Part shown: one piece after another, positions 1-6,073 of the stretch
Numbering within the stretch: position 1 is the stretch's first letter
How the letters are laid out: every line of letters begins with the position of its first letter
Origin: JAHRAW01 sp965203265
GTDB taxonomy: Bacteria > Pseudomonadota > Gammaproteobacteria > Arenicellales > Poriferihabitantaceae
NCBI GenBank assembly: GCA_965203265.1
Contig: CBDBBV010000002.1
Coordinates: 1,612,001 to 1,676,000 of the forward strand
Direction: 5' to 3'
Length of the DNA: 64,000 bases
Translations under genes and position numbers: made by a program
The notes under the pieces: generated by a model
Database searches by the model: none
What the model saw: the letters and a program-made list of their open reading frames with translations, nothing else
Told to the model about the DNA's origin: nothing

Positions 1-49
1 GGGGGCTATTTGAACACAAACCGCCGGAGCCGGGCGGGTGGCGCGGTGC

Positions 50-55
50 TATACT
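50..55 (+). promoter_or_regulatory. Candidate extended -10 promoter element for yggX
   Basis: TATACT preceded by TG at 47-48 gives an extended -10 (TGnTATACT), about 28 bp ahead of the yggX ATG at 84. No good -35 hexamer is visible, which is tolerated when an extended -10 is present. Prediction from sequence alone. Confidence 0.4.
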
Positions 56-83
56 GCCGAGTCGTTATCAACCGGTGATCATC

Positions 84-386
84 ATGCCGCCCGGAACAGT
101 GCACTGCGTCATATTGCGGCGGGAAGCCGAAGCCCTTGATTCGCCCCCTTATCCGGGGGAATTGGGGCAGCGCATCTTCGAGAATGTGTCGAAACAGGGC
201 TGGACCCTGTGGCTACAGCGGCTGACCGCCATCATCAACGAAAACGGCCTGAACACCTCCGACCCGCGCACGCTGGAATTGGTGGAGAAACATATGAACG
301 GGTTCTTTTTCGGCGAGGGGGAACACGGCTACGGCCAACTGCCGGCGGGTTTTCACGCCGCCCACGCCGCCGGCGAGGAGCGATAG
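84..386 (+). CDS. yggX: YggX-like Fe(2+)-trafficking protein
   Basis: Small cytosolic protein (100 aa; the family is about 90) thought to take part in iron trafficking and protection of Fe-S clusters from oxidative damage. The family hallmarks are visible: a single N-terminal cysteine (C8), the RREAEALD segment, PGELGQRIFENVS and INENGLN. A GTG at 75 would add three residues; ATG 84 is preferred because it keeps the family spacing to the conserved Cys. The C-terminus carries an extra Ala/His-rich tail. It lies 3 bp ahead of a small membrane protein gene, so the two may be co-transcribed from the extended -10 at 50-55. Confidence 0.9.
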   Translation: MPPGTVHCVILRREAEALDSPPYPGELGQRIFENVSKQGWTLWLQRLTAIINENGLNTSDPRTLELVEKHMNGFFFGEGEHGYGQLPAGFHAAHAAGEER

Positions 387-389
387 CGG

Positions 390-695
390 ATGGGCGGGGA
401 TACGGAATTCGAGAACGAACCCGCGCGCGGGCGAGGCGGCGGGTGGTCCAGGGCGCGGGTTTTCGCGCTGGGATTTCTGATCGGCTTCGTGCCCCTGCCG
501 TTGGGTATGCTCATCGCCGGTTTCCTGCCGGGAATACGCGCGGCAACCGACATTCTCGTAGTGCCCGGCGTGATCCTCTCCCTGCCCTTCCTCAACCTCG
601 TTGCCAGCCCGGTGTGGGCCATCGGGTGCATCGCCGTATTCAACGGCGTCGCCTACGGGCTTGTTGCCTTGTTGATTCGCAGATGGCGGAGGTAG
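390..695 (+). CDS. Small two- or three-span membrane protein, function unknown
   Basis: 101 aa. A basic, Gly/Arg-rich soluble N-terminus (residues 1-23) is followed by hydrophobic stretches at roughly 24-48, 52-75 and 76-96, and the protein ends in RRWRR, consistent with an inner-membrane protein with a cytoplasmic basic tail. It starts 3 bp after yggX and is probably translationally coupled to it. I do not recognise a named family. The hydrophobic pattern and the tight fit between yggX and the next gene support real coding. Confidence 0.65.
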   Translation: MGGDTEFENEPARGRGGGWSRARVFALGFLIGFVPLPLGMLIAGFLPGIRAATDILVVPGVILSLPFLNLVASPVWAIGCIAVFNGVAYGLVALLIRRWRR

Positions 696-700
696 GCAGT

Positions 701-1381
701 ATGAGTGTGGCGGCAACGGCCAGAAAATCGCCAGACGGGGTCGCTACTAGCGATTTGATATGTAGCGCGATCACCGGCCAAAACGAAACTCTGTTTCCGC
801 AAGTACTTGCACTCCATGTTCAGGACGGTGCCCTCGTTGCGGATGTAACCTACGGGAAGGGCGTTTTCTGGAAGAAGGTTCCCGAGGACAAATATCAAGT
901 GCTGCCCACCGATATAAGCATGGGCGTCGACTGCCGTGATTTGCCATATTCAGATGAATCGATTGATTGCGTGGTGCTGGATCCACCCTACATGGAAGGG
1001 TTGTTTCGGCCGAAAAAAGACAGCATGGCGGGTAACGGCAACTATGCCGCATTTCGCAAAAACTACTCGAACGGCGACACTTACCACGGCGAGCCGAAAT
1101 ATCATGATGCCGTTTTAGACTTGTATTTTTCCGCTGGCCGGGAAGCGTTGCGCGTTCTCAAGCCGAAAGGTGTGTTTATCGTCAAATGCCAAGATCAGGT
1201 GAGCGCGAATATACAGAACCTTACACACGTCTCACTGATCAACGAATACGCCCGATATGGTTTTTACGCCAAAGATCTTTTTGTGCTGGTACGAGCCAAC
1301 AGACCATCGGTGAGTCGCATTCTCAAGCAAGTACACGCACGCAAGAATCATTCCTACTTTCTCGTTTTCATCAAGAAATAG
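701..1381 (+). CDS. DNA methyltransferase (DPPY type), orphaned partner of a restriction system
   Basis: 226 aa. The start at 701 is chosen because GGAGG lies at 688-692; an in-frame ATG at 683 is less well placed, and the open frame back to 209 overlaps two real genes. The catalytic motif DPPY is at residues 94-97. The SAM-binding region is the segment around YGKGVFW (51-57), giving the order SAM motif before catalytic motif. The C-terminal half (ALRVLKPKGVFIVKCQDQ) is typical of amino-methyltransferases making N6-methyladenine or N4-methylcytosine; the base cannot be told from sequence. The gene is AT-richer than its neighbours, suggesting transfer. A short reading frame resembling the N-terminus of a restriction endonuclease begins 2 bp downstream and is cut off. 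Confidence 0.85.
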   Translation: MSVAATARKSPDGVATSDLICSAITGQNETLFPQVLALHVQDGALVADVTYGKGVFWKKVPEDKYQVLPTDISMGVDCRDLPYSDESIDCVVLDPPYMEGLFRPKKDSMAGNGNYAAFRKNYSNGDTYHGEPKYHDAVLDLYFSAGREALRVLKPKGVFIVKCQDQVSANIQNLTHVSLINEYARYGFYAKDLFVLVRANRPSVSRILKQVHARKNHSYFLVFIKK

Positions 1382-1383
1382 CA

Positions 1384-1506
1384 GTGGGCATTCTCGACGA
1401 TTGGGGAATCACCATAGACGATTTAAACATCGTTTTGAGTGAGCGCCCGGCTATTCGCGGCATCCTCGTCGGCTTTCTAGCCGAGTACAAGCCCCCAACG
1501 AAATGA
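1384..1506 (+). pseudogene. Restriction endonuclease N-terminal remnant (truncated)
   Basis: GTG-started frame of 40 codons, beginning 2 bp after the methyltransferase stop and overlapping the next gene as ATGA. Residues such as ILDDWGITIDDLN and RGILVGFLAEYK resemble, from memory, the N-terminal helix region of type II endonucleases encoded next to DPPY methyltransferases, where the homologous segment continues for 200 or more residues. Here the frame ends four residues after AEYK. I infer that the rest was deleted when the downstream amidotransferase gene was joined. It could instead be a genuine micro-protein, but the match to the start of a larger protein makes a remnant more likely. Confidence 0.55.
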
Positions 1507-2204
1507 AAAACCGCATCGTCCTCGTCGATCACCACGAAAATCCGCCGGATGATCGGGTGTCCACCCATCTGGCGGCGCTCGGCTACGACCTCGACTGGCG
1601 CCGTCCGGTGAACGGCGACCAACTCGGCGAACCCGCCGGCGATGTGGCCGGATCGGTGTTGTTCGGCGGCTTGCACAATGTGGATGAAATGGATGAACAC
1701 CCGTTCCTGCACGATGAAATTGCTTGGATTCACGCCTGCCTCGCCCGCGATGTGCCGCTGCTCGGCATCTGCCTCGGCGCCCAGTTGATCGCCCACGCCC
1801 TCGGCGCGAAGGTCGCACAAATGGCCGGTGGGCAATGCGAATTCGGCTATTATCCCATCACCCCGACCGCCGAGGGGCGCCGATGGATGCCGCAGCCGCT
1901 ACATGTTACCCAAGCCCACTTCCAACAATTCGACCTACCGAGCGGGGCAACCCTGCTGGCAACCGGCGAAAACTGCGTCAATCAGGCGTTCCGCTACGGC
2001 GAGAATATCTATGCGTTGCAATTTCATCCCGAGGTTACGCTGGGAATTCTGCGGCGCTGGCAGGATGAGATCGGAGATGATTTCAACGCGCCCGGAGCGC
2101 AGACGCGGGAGGAGCAAAACGCGCTGGCGGCTCGCCATGATGCGCGTCAGCATGACTGGTTTGTGGGGTTTTTGGGGCGGTTGTTCGGGCGAGATAGCGG
2201 CTGA
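1503..2204 (+). CDS. Class I glutamine amidotransferase (GMP-synthase-like GATase domain)
   Basis: 233 aa single-domain protein. The nucleophile elbow GICLGAQ places the catalytic Cys at C90; QFHPEV gives the His-Glu pair at H175 and E177, so the triad is complete. Stand-alone proteins of this kind release ammonia from glutamine for an unidentified partner or act on gamma-glutamyl compounds; the acceptor is unknown. The start codon overlaps the stop of the endonuclease remnant (ATGA at 1503-1506). No synthetase subunit lies next to it, so the substrate cannot be inferred from context. The protein is full length for the family. Confidence 0.85.
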   Translation: MKNRIVLVDHHENPPDDRVSTHLAALGYDLDWRRPVNGDQLGEPAGDVAGSVLFGGLHNVDEMDEHPFLHDEIAWIHACLARDVPLLGICLGAQLIAHALGAKVAQMAGGQCEFGYYPITPTAEGRRWMPQPLHVTQAHFQQFDLPSGATLLATGENCVNQAFRYGENIYALQFHPEVTLGILRRWQDEIGDDFNAPGAQTREEQNALAARHDARQHDWFVGFLGRLFGRDSG

Positions 2205-2254
2205 AAACGCTTGTGGGTGGGATTGGGTTACGCCGACACCGCCTGAAGCGGGAA

Positions 2255-2340
2255 ACTTGATTGGAGGGAGCAAGCGTTCCGGCAACGCGGAAACCGGATT
2301 CTGGTTGCCGCTCCCGATGTTGCAGATGGTAGAGCCGGTA
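2255..2340 (-). pseudogene. Fossil of a second FGE-fold target-gene 3' end (VR/IMH-like)
   Basis: Read on the minus strand, this segment encodes SGFRVAGTLAPS, matching the C-terminal GIRVARTIAP of the intact DGR target and the family signature GFRVAR(T). A 15-bp stretch, 2281-2295, is identical to 2496-2510 at the distal end of the template repeat. There is no upstream part of a target gene in frame. I infer the left-over end of a second target gene, or of an older template copy. It carries the template-type base (a at the position equivalent to 2507) rather than the variable-repeat type. Confidence 0.5.
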
Positions 2341-2345
2341 ATGAC

Positions 2346-2381
2346 GGCGCCCGCCGGCCACTTGGACCCAAGGCGGGCGCC
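2346..2381. repeat. Perfect 10-bp GC inverted repeat downstream of the DGR template
   Basis: GGCGCCCGCC at 2346-2355 is the exact reverse complement of GGCGGGCGCC at 2372-2381, with a 16-nt loop. It could be a transcript end or structural element for the template RNA. There is no T-run on either side, so an intrinsic terminator is not supported. Confidence 0.5.
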
Positions 2382-2493
2382 GCCTGCACCGCACGCTCCG
2401 CGCGAGGCGCGGTGCGCTCGACATGGCCGACCCTGGACAGCCCTTGCACACTCCCCGCGCCCGTAGGCGCGAGAACTCCGGCGGCGGGCCGTG

Positions 2494-2604
2494 CTGGCAA
2501 CGCGGAAACCCACATTATTGTTCCGGTTTCCGGTGGTGTTCCTGTTGCGGTTGGCGGAGCGGAGATTCCGCGGATTGTTGTTCCACGAACCGCCCCGCAA
2601 CACC
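2494..2604 (-). repeat. DGR template repeat (TR)
   Basis: A 111-bp segment 6 bp past the reverse transcriptase stop, on the same strand. It aligns without gaps to 4247-4357 in the target gene. In the sense (minus) orientation it is rich in AAC/AAT codons; a notional translation reads RGGSWNNNPRNLRSAN then RNRNTTGNRNNNVGFRVA. Of 13 differences from the variable repeat, 12 fall at sense-strand adenines (27 adenines in the repeat); the other is at plus-strand 2507 (sense T, A in the variable repeat), close to the 3' end where initiation of mutagenic homing sequences differ between TR and VR in known DGRs. The template is not itself part of an expressed protein as far as can be seen. Confidence 0.93.
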
Positions 2605-2610
2605 CGGCGT

Positions 2611-3738
2611 TCAGGGGCCGACCAGACTTCCGGGCCAACCCGGCGGTGCCGCCGGATGGCGCGAAAGACGTTTTGCGGCGGAGCCGAACGGCTCGCCGCG
2701 AAGAAGTGCCCGGCGCAAGCGCCGAGTATTTGCGTGCCGCGCGTGCGCCACCCAGCTCGCGATGTGCGGACGCGCCTCCTCCGGAGTCATGGTGCCGGCC
2801 CGCACCCGATCGCGCATACTGCGCAGCCGACCACGGAAGCGGCGTACATTCTCCTCGGGCAACTGCCGCCGACCATCCGGCAGCAGAACATAGCCGAGAA
2901 AGGTGGTGGGCTCGGTCGTTTCCGCGATGTAGGTCTTGCGCGGATGCAGGGAGAGTCGACGCCGGGCGAGATACGCCGCGATGCGTTGACGCCACTCCGC
3001 CAGCACTTCGGGGCTGTCGTGAAACAGGGCGAAGTCGTCCACATAGCGCAGATACCCCGGCGCGATCAGTACTTCCTTGACGAAGTGATCCAGACCATCG
3101 AGATGCACATTGGCGAACAGCTGGCTGGTCAGATTGCCGATGGGCAGGCCGCGGCGGCGCTCGAAGGGCGTGAGCAGGTCGTCTCCCGGATAGTGGATAT
3201 GCACCGGCTCCTGCGGATTCGAGCCGTCGATGATGGCGTCGATAAGCCACAACGTGCGCTTACATGCAATGCGGCGGCGCAAGTCCGCCTTCAGTATTTC
3301 ATGGTCGATGGCCGGGAAGTAGCGATAGAGATCGCAACGCAACACATGCGCGAATTTGTCGCGGAAGCGTTCGTAGCGGGTAACCGCTCGGTGCGTGCCC
3401 TTGCCTCGGCGGTTGGCGTAGCTGTCGAAGATGAAGCCGCGCTCGAACAGCGGCTCGATTACCGCGAACAGCGCATGGTGCACCACCCGATCGCGAAACG
3501 GGGCGGCGGACACGGTACGCGGCTTGGGGTCGCGGATGGCTATCTCTACATAGCGCCCCGGTCGCCACTTTCCGGCAAGCAACTCGCGTTCCAGACGCAA
3601 CACCTCGCGCTCCAGATTAGCGAGGAATGCGGCCACCCCGGGCTTCCTGCGCTTGCCGAGCGCGGCGCGCTGTGCCGCCGCTTCCAGCACGGAAAACGAG
3701 GCGATGCGCGGAAACAGGCCGTCAGTTCGTTGCGGCAT
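2611..3738 (-). CDS. DGR reverse transcriptase
   Basis: 375 aa from ATG 3738. It copies the template repeat RNA with errors at adenines; the cDNA replaces the variable repeat in the target gene. Retroviral-type RT motifs are present: RDPKPRTVSAAPFRDRVVHH (61-90 region), LRCDLYRYFPAIDHEIL with an active-site Asp, GLPIGNLTSQ (197-206), the SQ-containing form characteristic of DGR RTs, and the catalytic YVDD at 232-235. No maturase or endonuclease domain is visible, unlike group II intron RTs. Its start overlaps the 3' end of avd by 17 bp, so the two are probably translationally coupled. It lies between avd and the TR; the TR follows the RT rather than preceding it. The next 14 upstream codons in frame (to 3780) overlap avd and are not needed. 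Confidence 0.95.
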   Translation of the reverse strand: MPQRTDGLFPRIASFSVLEAAAQRAALGKRRKPGVAAFLANLEREVLRLERELLAGKWRPGRYVEIAIRDPKPRTVSAAPFRDRVVHHALFAVIEPLFERGFIFDSYANRRGKGTHRAVTRYERFRDKFAHVLRCDLYRYFPAIDHEILKADLRRRIACKRTLWLIDAIIDGSNPQEPVHIHYPGDDLLTPFERRRGLPIGNLTSQLFANVHLDGLDHFVKEVLIAPGYLRYVDDFALFHDSPEVLAEWRQRIAAYLARRRLSLHPRKTYIAETTEPTTFLGYVLLPDGRRQLPEENVRRFRGRLRSMRDRVRAGTMTPEEARPHIASWVAHARHANTRRLRRALLRGEPFGSAAKRLSRHPAAPPGWPGSLVGP

Positions 3739-4093
3739 GATGGGTTCTCTGCCAGCCGCCCACCAGCCGCCCGACCTCATCCACGCGCCGCGCCGCGTAT
3801 TCGTAGCGGCGTCGGTCGAGGTAGCTCAAGTCCTTGGCGAGACGCAGTAGTAGGCGCAGTTTGTCGAGGTCGATGTTGACTCGCTTGAGGATGCGGGTGC
3901 GGTCGCGGGTGAAGGTTGCCTCGGTGAGAGCTTCCAAGCAGATGACGGCGGTGGTTTGGATGCGGTCGCCGAGGAGGAACTTTTGGCTACGGGGGAATCG
4001 ATCCAGAGTGGGGATCAGCCATTGCGCGAGCTGATACATCGCCTCCAGCGCCGGGCCGCTTTGGCGGGAGGGGGTTGTGGCGTTGCGGGTCAT
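3722..4093 (-). CDS. avd: Avd-like DGR accessory protein (four-helix bundle)
   Basis: 123 aa from ATG 4093; an upstream ATG at 4147 would add 18 Thr/Pro-rich residues unlike the family, so the shorter form is preferred. Avd proteins are small, basic, helical, form pentameric barrels and bind both the RT and the template RNA; they are required for mutagenic homing. The protein is almost all predicted helix, with many Arg/Lys (RDRTRILKRVNIDLDKLRLLLRLAKDLSYL) and the C-terminal RRRYEYAARRVDEVGRLVGGW typical of this group. The position between target and RT and the overlap with the RT start support the call. No strong ribosome binding site is seen at 4093. Confidence 0.85.
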   Translation of the reverse strand: MTRNATTPSRQSGPALEAMYQLAQWLIPTLDRFPRSQKFLLGDRIQTTAVICLEALTEATFTRDRTRILKRVNIDLDKLRLLLRLAKDLSYLDRRRYEYAARRVDEVGRLVGGWQRTHHAATN

Positions 4094-4181
4094 GTTATTG
4101 GGGGCTTTGGTGGTGGGGGTTGTGGTGGGAGGGGTTATTCCACCCATACATCATGACGACACCGCCCAGCGAAAAAATCCG

Positions 4182-4201
4182 ACCGGGGGCAAGCCCCCGG
4201 T
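4182..4201 (-). terminator. GC-rich hairpin just past the DGR target gene
   Basis: ACCGGGGGC (4182-4190) and GCCCCCGGT (4193-4201) are perfect complements with a 2-nt gap. On the minus strand the hairpin lies 30 bp after the target stop and is followed after a few bases by six T residues, like an intrinsic terminator. In studied DGRs a similar hairpin or cruciform downstream of the variable repeat stimulates homing, so this element may serve either role or both. Confidence 0.6.
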
Positions 4202-4230
4202 ACCCCCGCAAGAGGCAAAGAGACAAAGAT

Positions 4231-5046
4231 TCATGGGGCGATTGTCCTGGCAACGCGGATACCCACAGAAGTGCTCCGGTCCCCGGTGGTGCTCCTGAAG
4301 CGGTTGGCGGAGCGGAGATTCCGCGGATGGCTGTACCACGAACCGCCCCGCAACACCGCATGTTCACAATCTCCCGCCTCCCACACACTCCCATCCGTCG
4401 GCGCTCCTTCGTAACTTTCATTCCAACAATCTCCAACCCACTCCCATACATTTCCGTGTACATTGTACAAACCGAACGCATTCGGCGGATACTTACCCAC
4501 CGTCACCGTCTTGCCGACTTTTTTGCCATAGTTCGCTTTTGACGTTGAAATCCTGTTTCCCCAGTGATAGCGCCCCGTGGTTCCCGCCCGCGCCGCGTAT
4601 TCCCATTCCGATTCACTCAAGAAGCGATATGTCTCCCCGGTCTCGCCACTTAGCCAGTCCAAATATCCCTGTGCATCATCCCAGCCCACATTGATGACCG
4701 GACGCCTCCCCCAGCCCCAACCTGCATCACCTGGTTCATACCCGCCACAGCCACCGGCGGAAACGCACGCATCCCATTCATCGAAGGTTACCTCGTACAC
4801 CCCAACCGCAAACGGCTTCGCGATGGTTACTTCATGCACCGGCCCTTCATCGTTGTCCCGCTCCCCCTCCGAATCCGGCGAACCCATCATGAACGAACCG
4901 GCCGGTACAACCACCATCTTGGGGCAGTCCGCGCAATCGCGGAAGGTATCGCCGGGTTCCAGTTGGTTTTGCGCCGGGGCGGATATCGGCAACAGGCCGA
5001 GCATTACAGCCGGCAATAGTGATTTGATTGTCAATGATATGTTCAT
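4231..5046 (-). CDS. DGR target: secreted formylglycine-generating-enzyme (SUMF1/FGE)-fold protein
   Basis: 271 aa. A Sec signal peptide is visible (KSLLPAVMLGLLPISAPAQN, cleavage probably after APA near residue 26). The mature part is a single FGE-sulfatase (C-type-lectin-like) domain: MVVVPAGSFMMGSPDSEG, VHEVTIAKPFAVGVYEVT, PVINVGWDDAQGYLDWLS, LSESEWEYAARAGTTGRYHWG, NAFGLYNVHGNVWEWVGDCW and the terminal RGGSW. The variable repeat covers residues about 230-267, the surface loops diversified in DGR proteins of this fold. FGE-fold DGR proteins usually act as ligand binders rather than enzymes, which I take to be the case here. Start 5046 is supported by AAGGAGAA about 7 bp upstream. It heads avd and RT on the same strand. 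Confidence 0.93.
   Translation of the reverse strand: MNISLTIKSLLPAVMLGLLPISAPAQNQLEPGDTFRDCADCPKMVVVPAGSFMMGSPDSEGERDNDEGPVHEVTIAKPFAVGVYEVTFDEWDACVSAGGCGGYEPGDAGWGWGRRPVINVGWDDAQGYLDWLSGETGETYRFLSESEWEYAARAGTTGRYHWGNRISTSKANYGKKVGKTVTVGKYPPNAFGLYNVHGNVWEWVGDCWNESYEGAPTDGSVWEAGDCEHAVLRGGSWYSHPRNLRSANRFRSTTGDRSTSVGIRVARTIAP
4247..4357 (-). repeat. DGR variable repeat (VR)
   Basis: 111 bp at the 3' end of the target gene, aligning gap-free to the template repeat at 2494-2604 (offset exactly 1753 bp). Twelve positions where the template has a sense adenine are changed here (to G, C or T), altering the Asn-rich template codons to Tyr-Ser-His, Phe, Ser, Asp and Ser-Thr-Ser. Homology stops abruptly at both ends. 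The single non-adenine difference, plus-strand 4260, changes Phe (template) to Ile, 14 bp from the distal end. Confidence 0.93.
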
Positions 5047-5097
5047 TTTCGGTTCTCCTTTATCGCTAGTTACATGATTTGGGTGATTTCTGCATTA

Positions 5098-5544
5098 CTA
5101 GGCCATGGCTGGGACTTTGGGCTTTCTTTCCATGCCATATATCATTTCCGGCAAATCCGCACATAACCAGGGTAGCGCACGGCAAATGAAGCAATCGATG
5201 GGGATTCTGACTGCGTCGGAATGAGAGATTTTCACTACAACGAAATTTTCGTATTCATCCTTCGATATCCTATAAAAATAGAAATCCCGATTAACCCAAA
5301 TCGAGTTATCAAGCGCGACTCTGACTACGGAATCTGTAATACCGTGAACCAGTTCGCGCACATCAAAAATCTCCCCAGCACTATACAGGCTAAATATGGG
5401 CGCATTCGAATGACCTATATCGCTCGATCTGATTCTTAAATCGATGAGATCGGCAGGTTGGGGATCGTGCATATTCAACAATTCATCCAGAGAATTCACT
5501 CTTTGCATTTGTCGAGAGCCACGTTCTTCAATTGAATCTGTCAT
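5098..5544 (-). CDS. Unknown 148-aa soluble protein upstream of the DGR target
   Basis: I do not recognise a family. No signal peptide or membrane segment is evident. The sequence has mixed alpha/beta character, with two Cys in a late segment (DCFICRALPWLCADLPEM). Its start overlaps the stop of the upstream membrane protein gene as ATGA (5541-5544), so translational coupling is likely, and the DGR target follows 51 bp later on the same strand. The gene is AT-richer than the surrounding genome, as are the next two genes, suggesting a common foreign origin. Confidence 0.7.
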   Translation of the reverse strand: MTDSIEERGSRQMQRVNSLDELLNMHDPQPADLIDLRIRSSDIGHSNAPIFSLYSAGEIFDVRELVHGITDSVVRVALDNSIWVNRDFYFYRISKDEYENFVVVKISHSDAVRIPIDCFICRALPWLCADLPEMIYGMERKPKVPAMA

Positions 5545-6068
5545 GATGATTTACCTCTTTCAGGTGTATTGGATTTTGTGTTTCGTCTATTTCTGTATTG
5601 CAAGAATGTCAAGACAAACCACGCCAGCATTGCTGAACAAGCAAGGAGAAAACTCGTAAAAGAAACCTTTGCCAAGTTAGTCAAATTATAAAATTCTCCC
5701 TTGGTAACACACTCAGTGAAATACTGTGAAGGTAATTGCAAAGAAGTTTTGCAACTTCCAATGGAATTCTGTTGATAAATTTCCTTGAAGAAACTTGAAA
5801 TTATTGATTGAATTAAAAAGTTGAATACATATGTTATGGCGCAAAATACCACACACACGAGAAGTATATTGGGATAGGGAATCCTTCCGACACTACCACC
5901 TCTATCGCTTCCAAGCGCCTCATTGATAAGGGTTTCCTTGACCAGAAAAACGATCACACCTATCATAAAATAGCAAGTTATGTTGGTGGAATAAGTAAGC
6001 ACATCATATGAATCGATGTATCGCATGAGAAAATAGTTCATTTCGGTTGGCGCTTCGATCATCATCAT
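5541..6068 (-). CDS. Unknown 175-aa membrane protein in the DGR-linked operon
   Basis: Starts at one of three consecutive ATGs (6068, 6065, 6062), with a run of six G residues just upstream as a possible ribosome binding site. Hydrophobic spans are visible at about residues 28-44, 69-92 and 131-158, and the short C-terminal tail is basic (QYRNRRNTKSNTPERGK). A loop between spans 2 and 3 contains two Cys (residues 104 and 117) and could be periplasmic. AT-rich codon use contrasts with the housekeeping genes. It lies 5 bp after the secreted protein gene and overlaps the next gene. No family recognised. Confidence 0.7.
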   Translation of the reverse strand: MMMIEAPTEMNYFLMRYIDSYDVLTYSTNITCYFMIGVIVFLVKETLINEALGSDRGGSVGRIPYPNILLVCVVFCAITYVFNFLIQSIISSFFKEIYQQNSIGSCKTSLQLPSQYFTECVTKGEFYNLTNLAKVSFTSFLLACSAMLAWFVLTFLQYRNRRNTKSNTPERGKSS

Positions 6069-6073
6069 CCCCC

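Larger units (their letters stand above)
2205..2493. other. Non-coding interval between amidotransferase and DGR template repeat, with two GC-rich inverted repeats
   Basis: No convincing gene. It contains a short fossil of a target-gene 3' end (about 2255-2340, listed separately), a 10-bp perfect inverted repeat (arms 2346-2355 and 2372-2381, 16-nt loop) and a second inverted repeat (arms 2386-2392 and 2409-2415). These lie just downstream of the template repeat on the minus strand and would be in the 3' part of a TR transcript. They may stabilise or terminate that RNA. Confidence 0.5.

Noticed and set aside
209..700. In-frame extension of the methyltransferase back to 209
   Set aside because: Overlaps yggX and the membrane protein, has Arg-rich composition, and a better ribosome binding site marks ATG 701.
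2228..3250. 340-aa minus-strand frame across TR and RT
   Set aside because: Different frame from the RT; translation has no RT motifs and spans the non-coding template.
2491..3879. 462-aa plus-strand frame over the DGR reverse transcriptase
   Set aside because: Shadow frame; RT motifs are on the minus strand.
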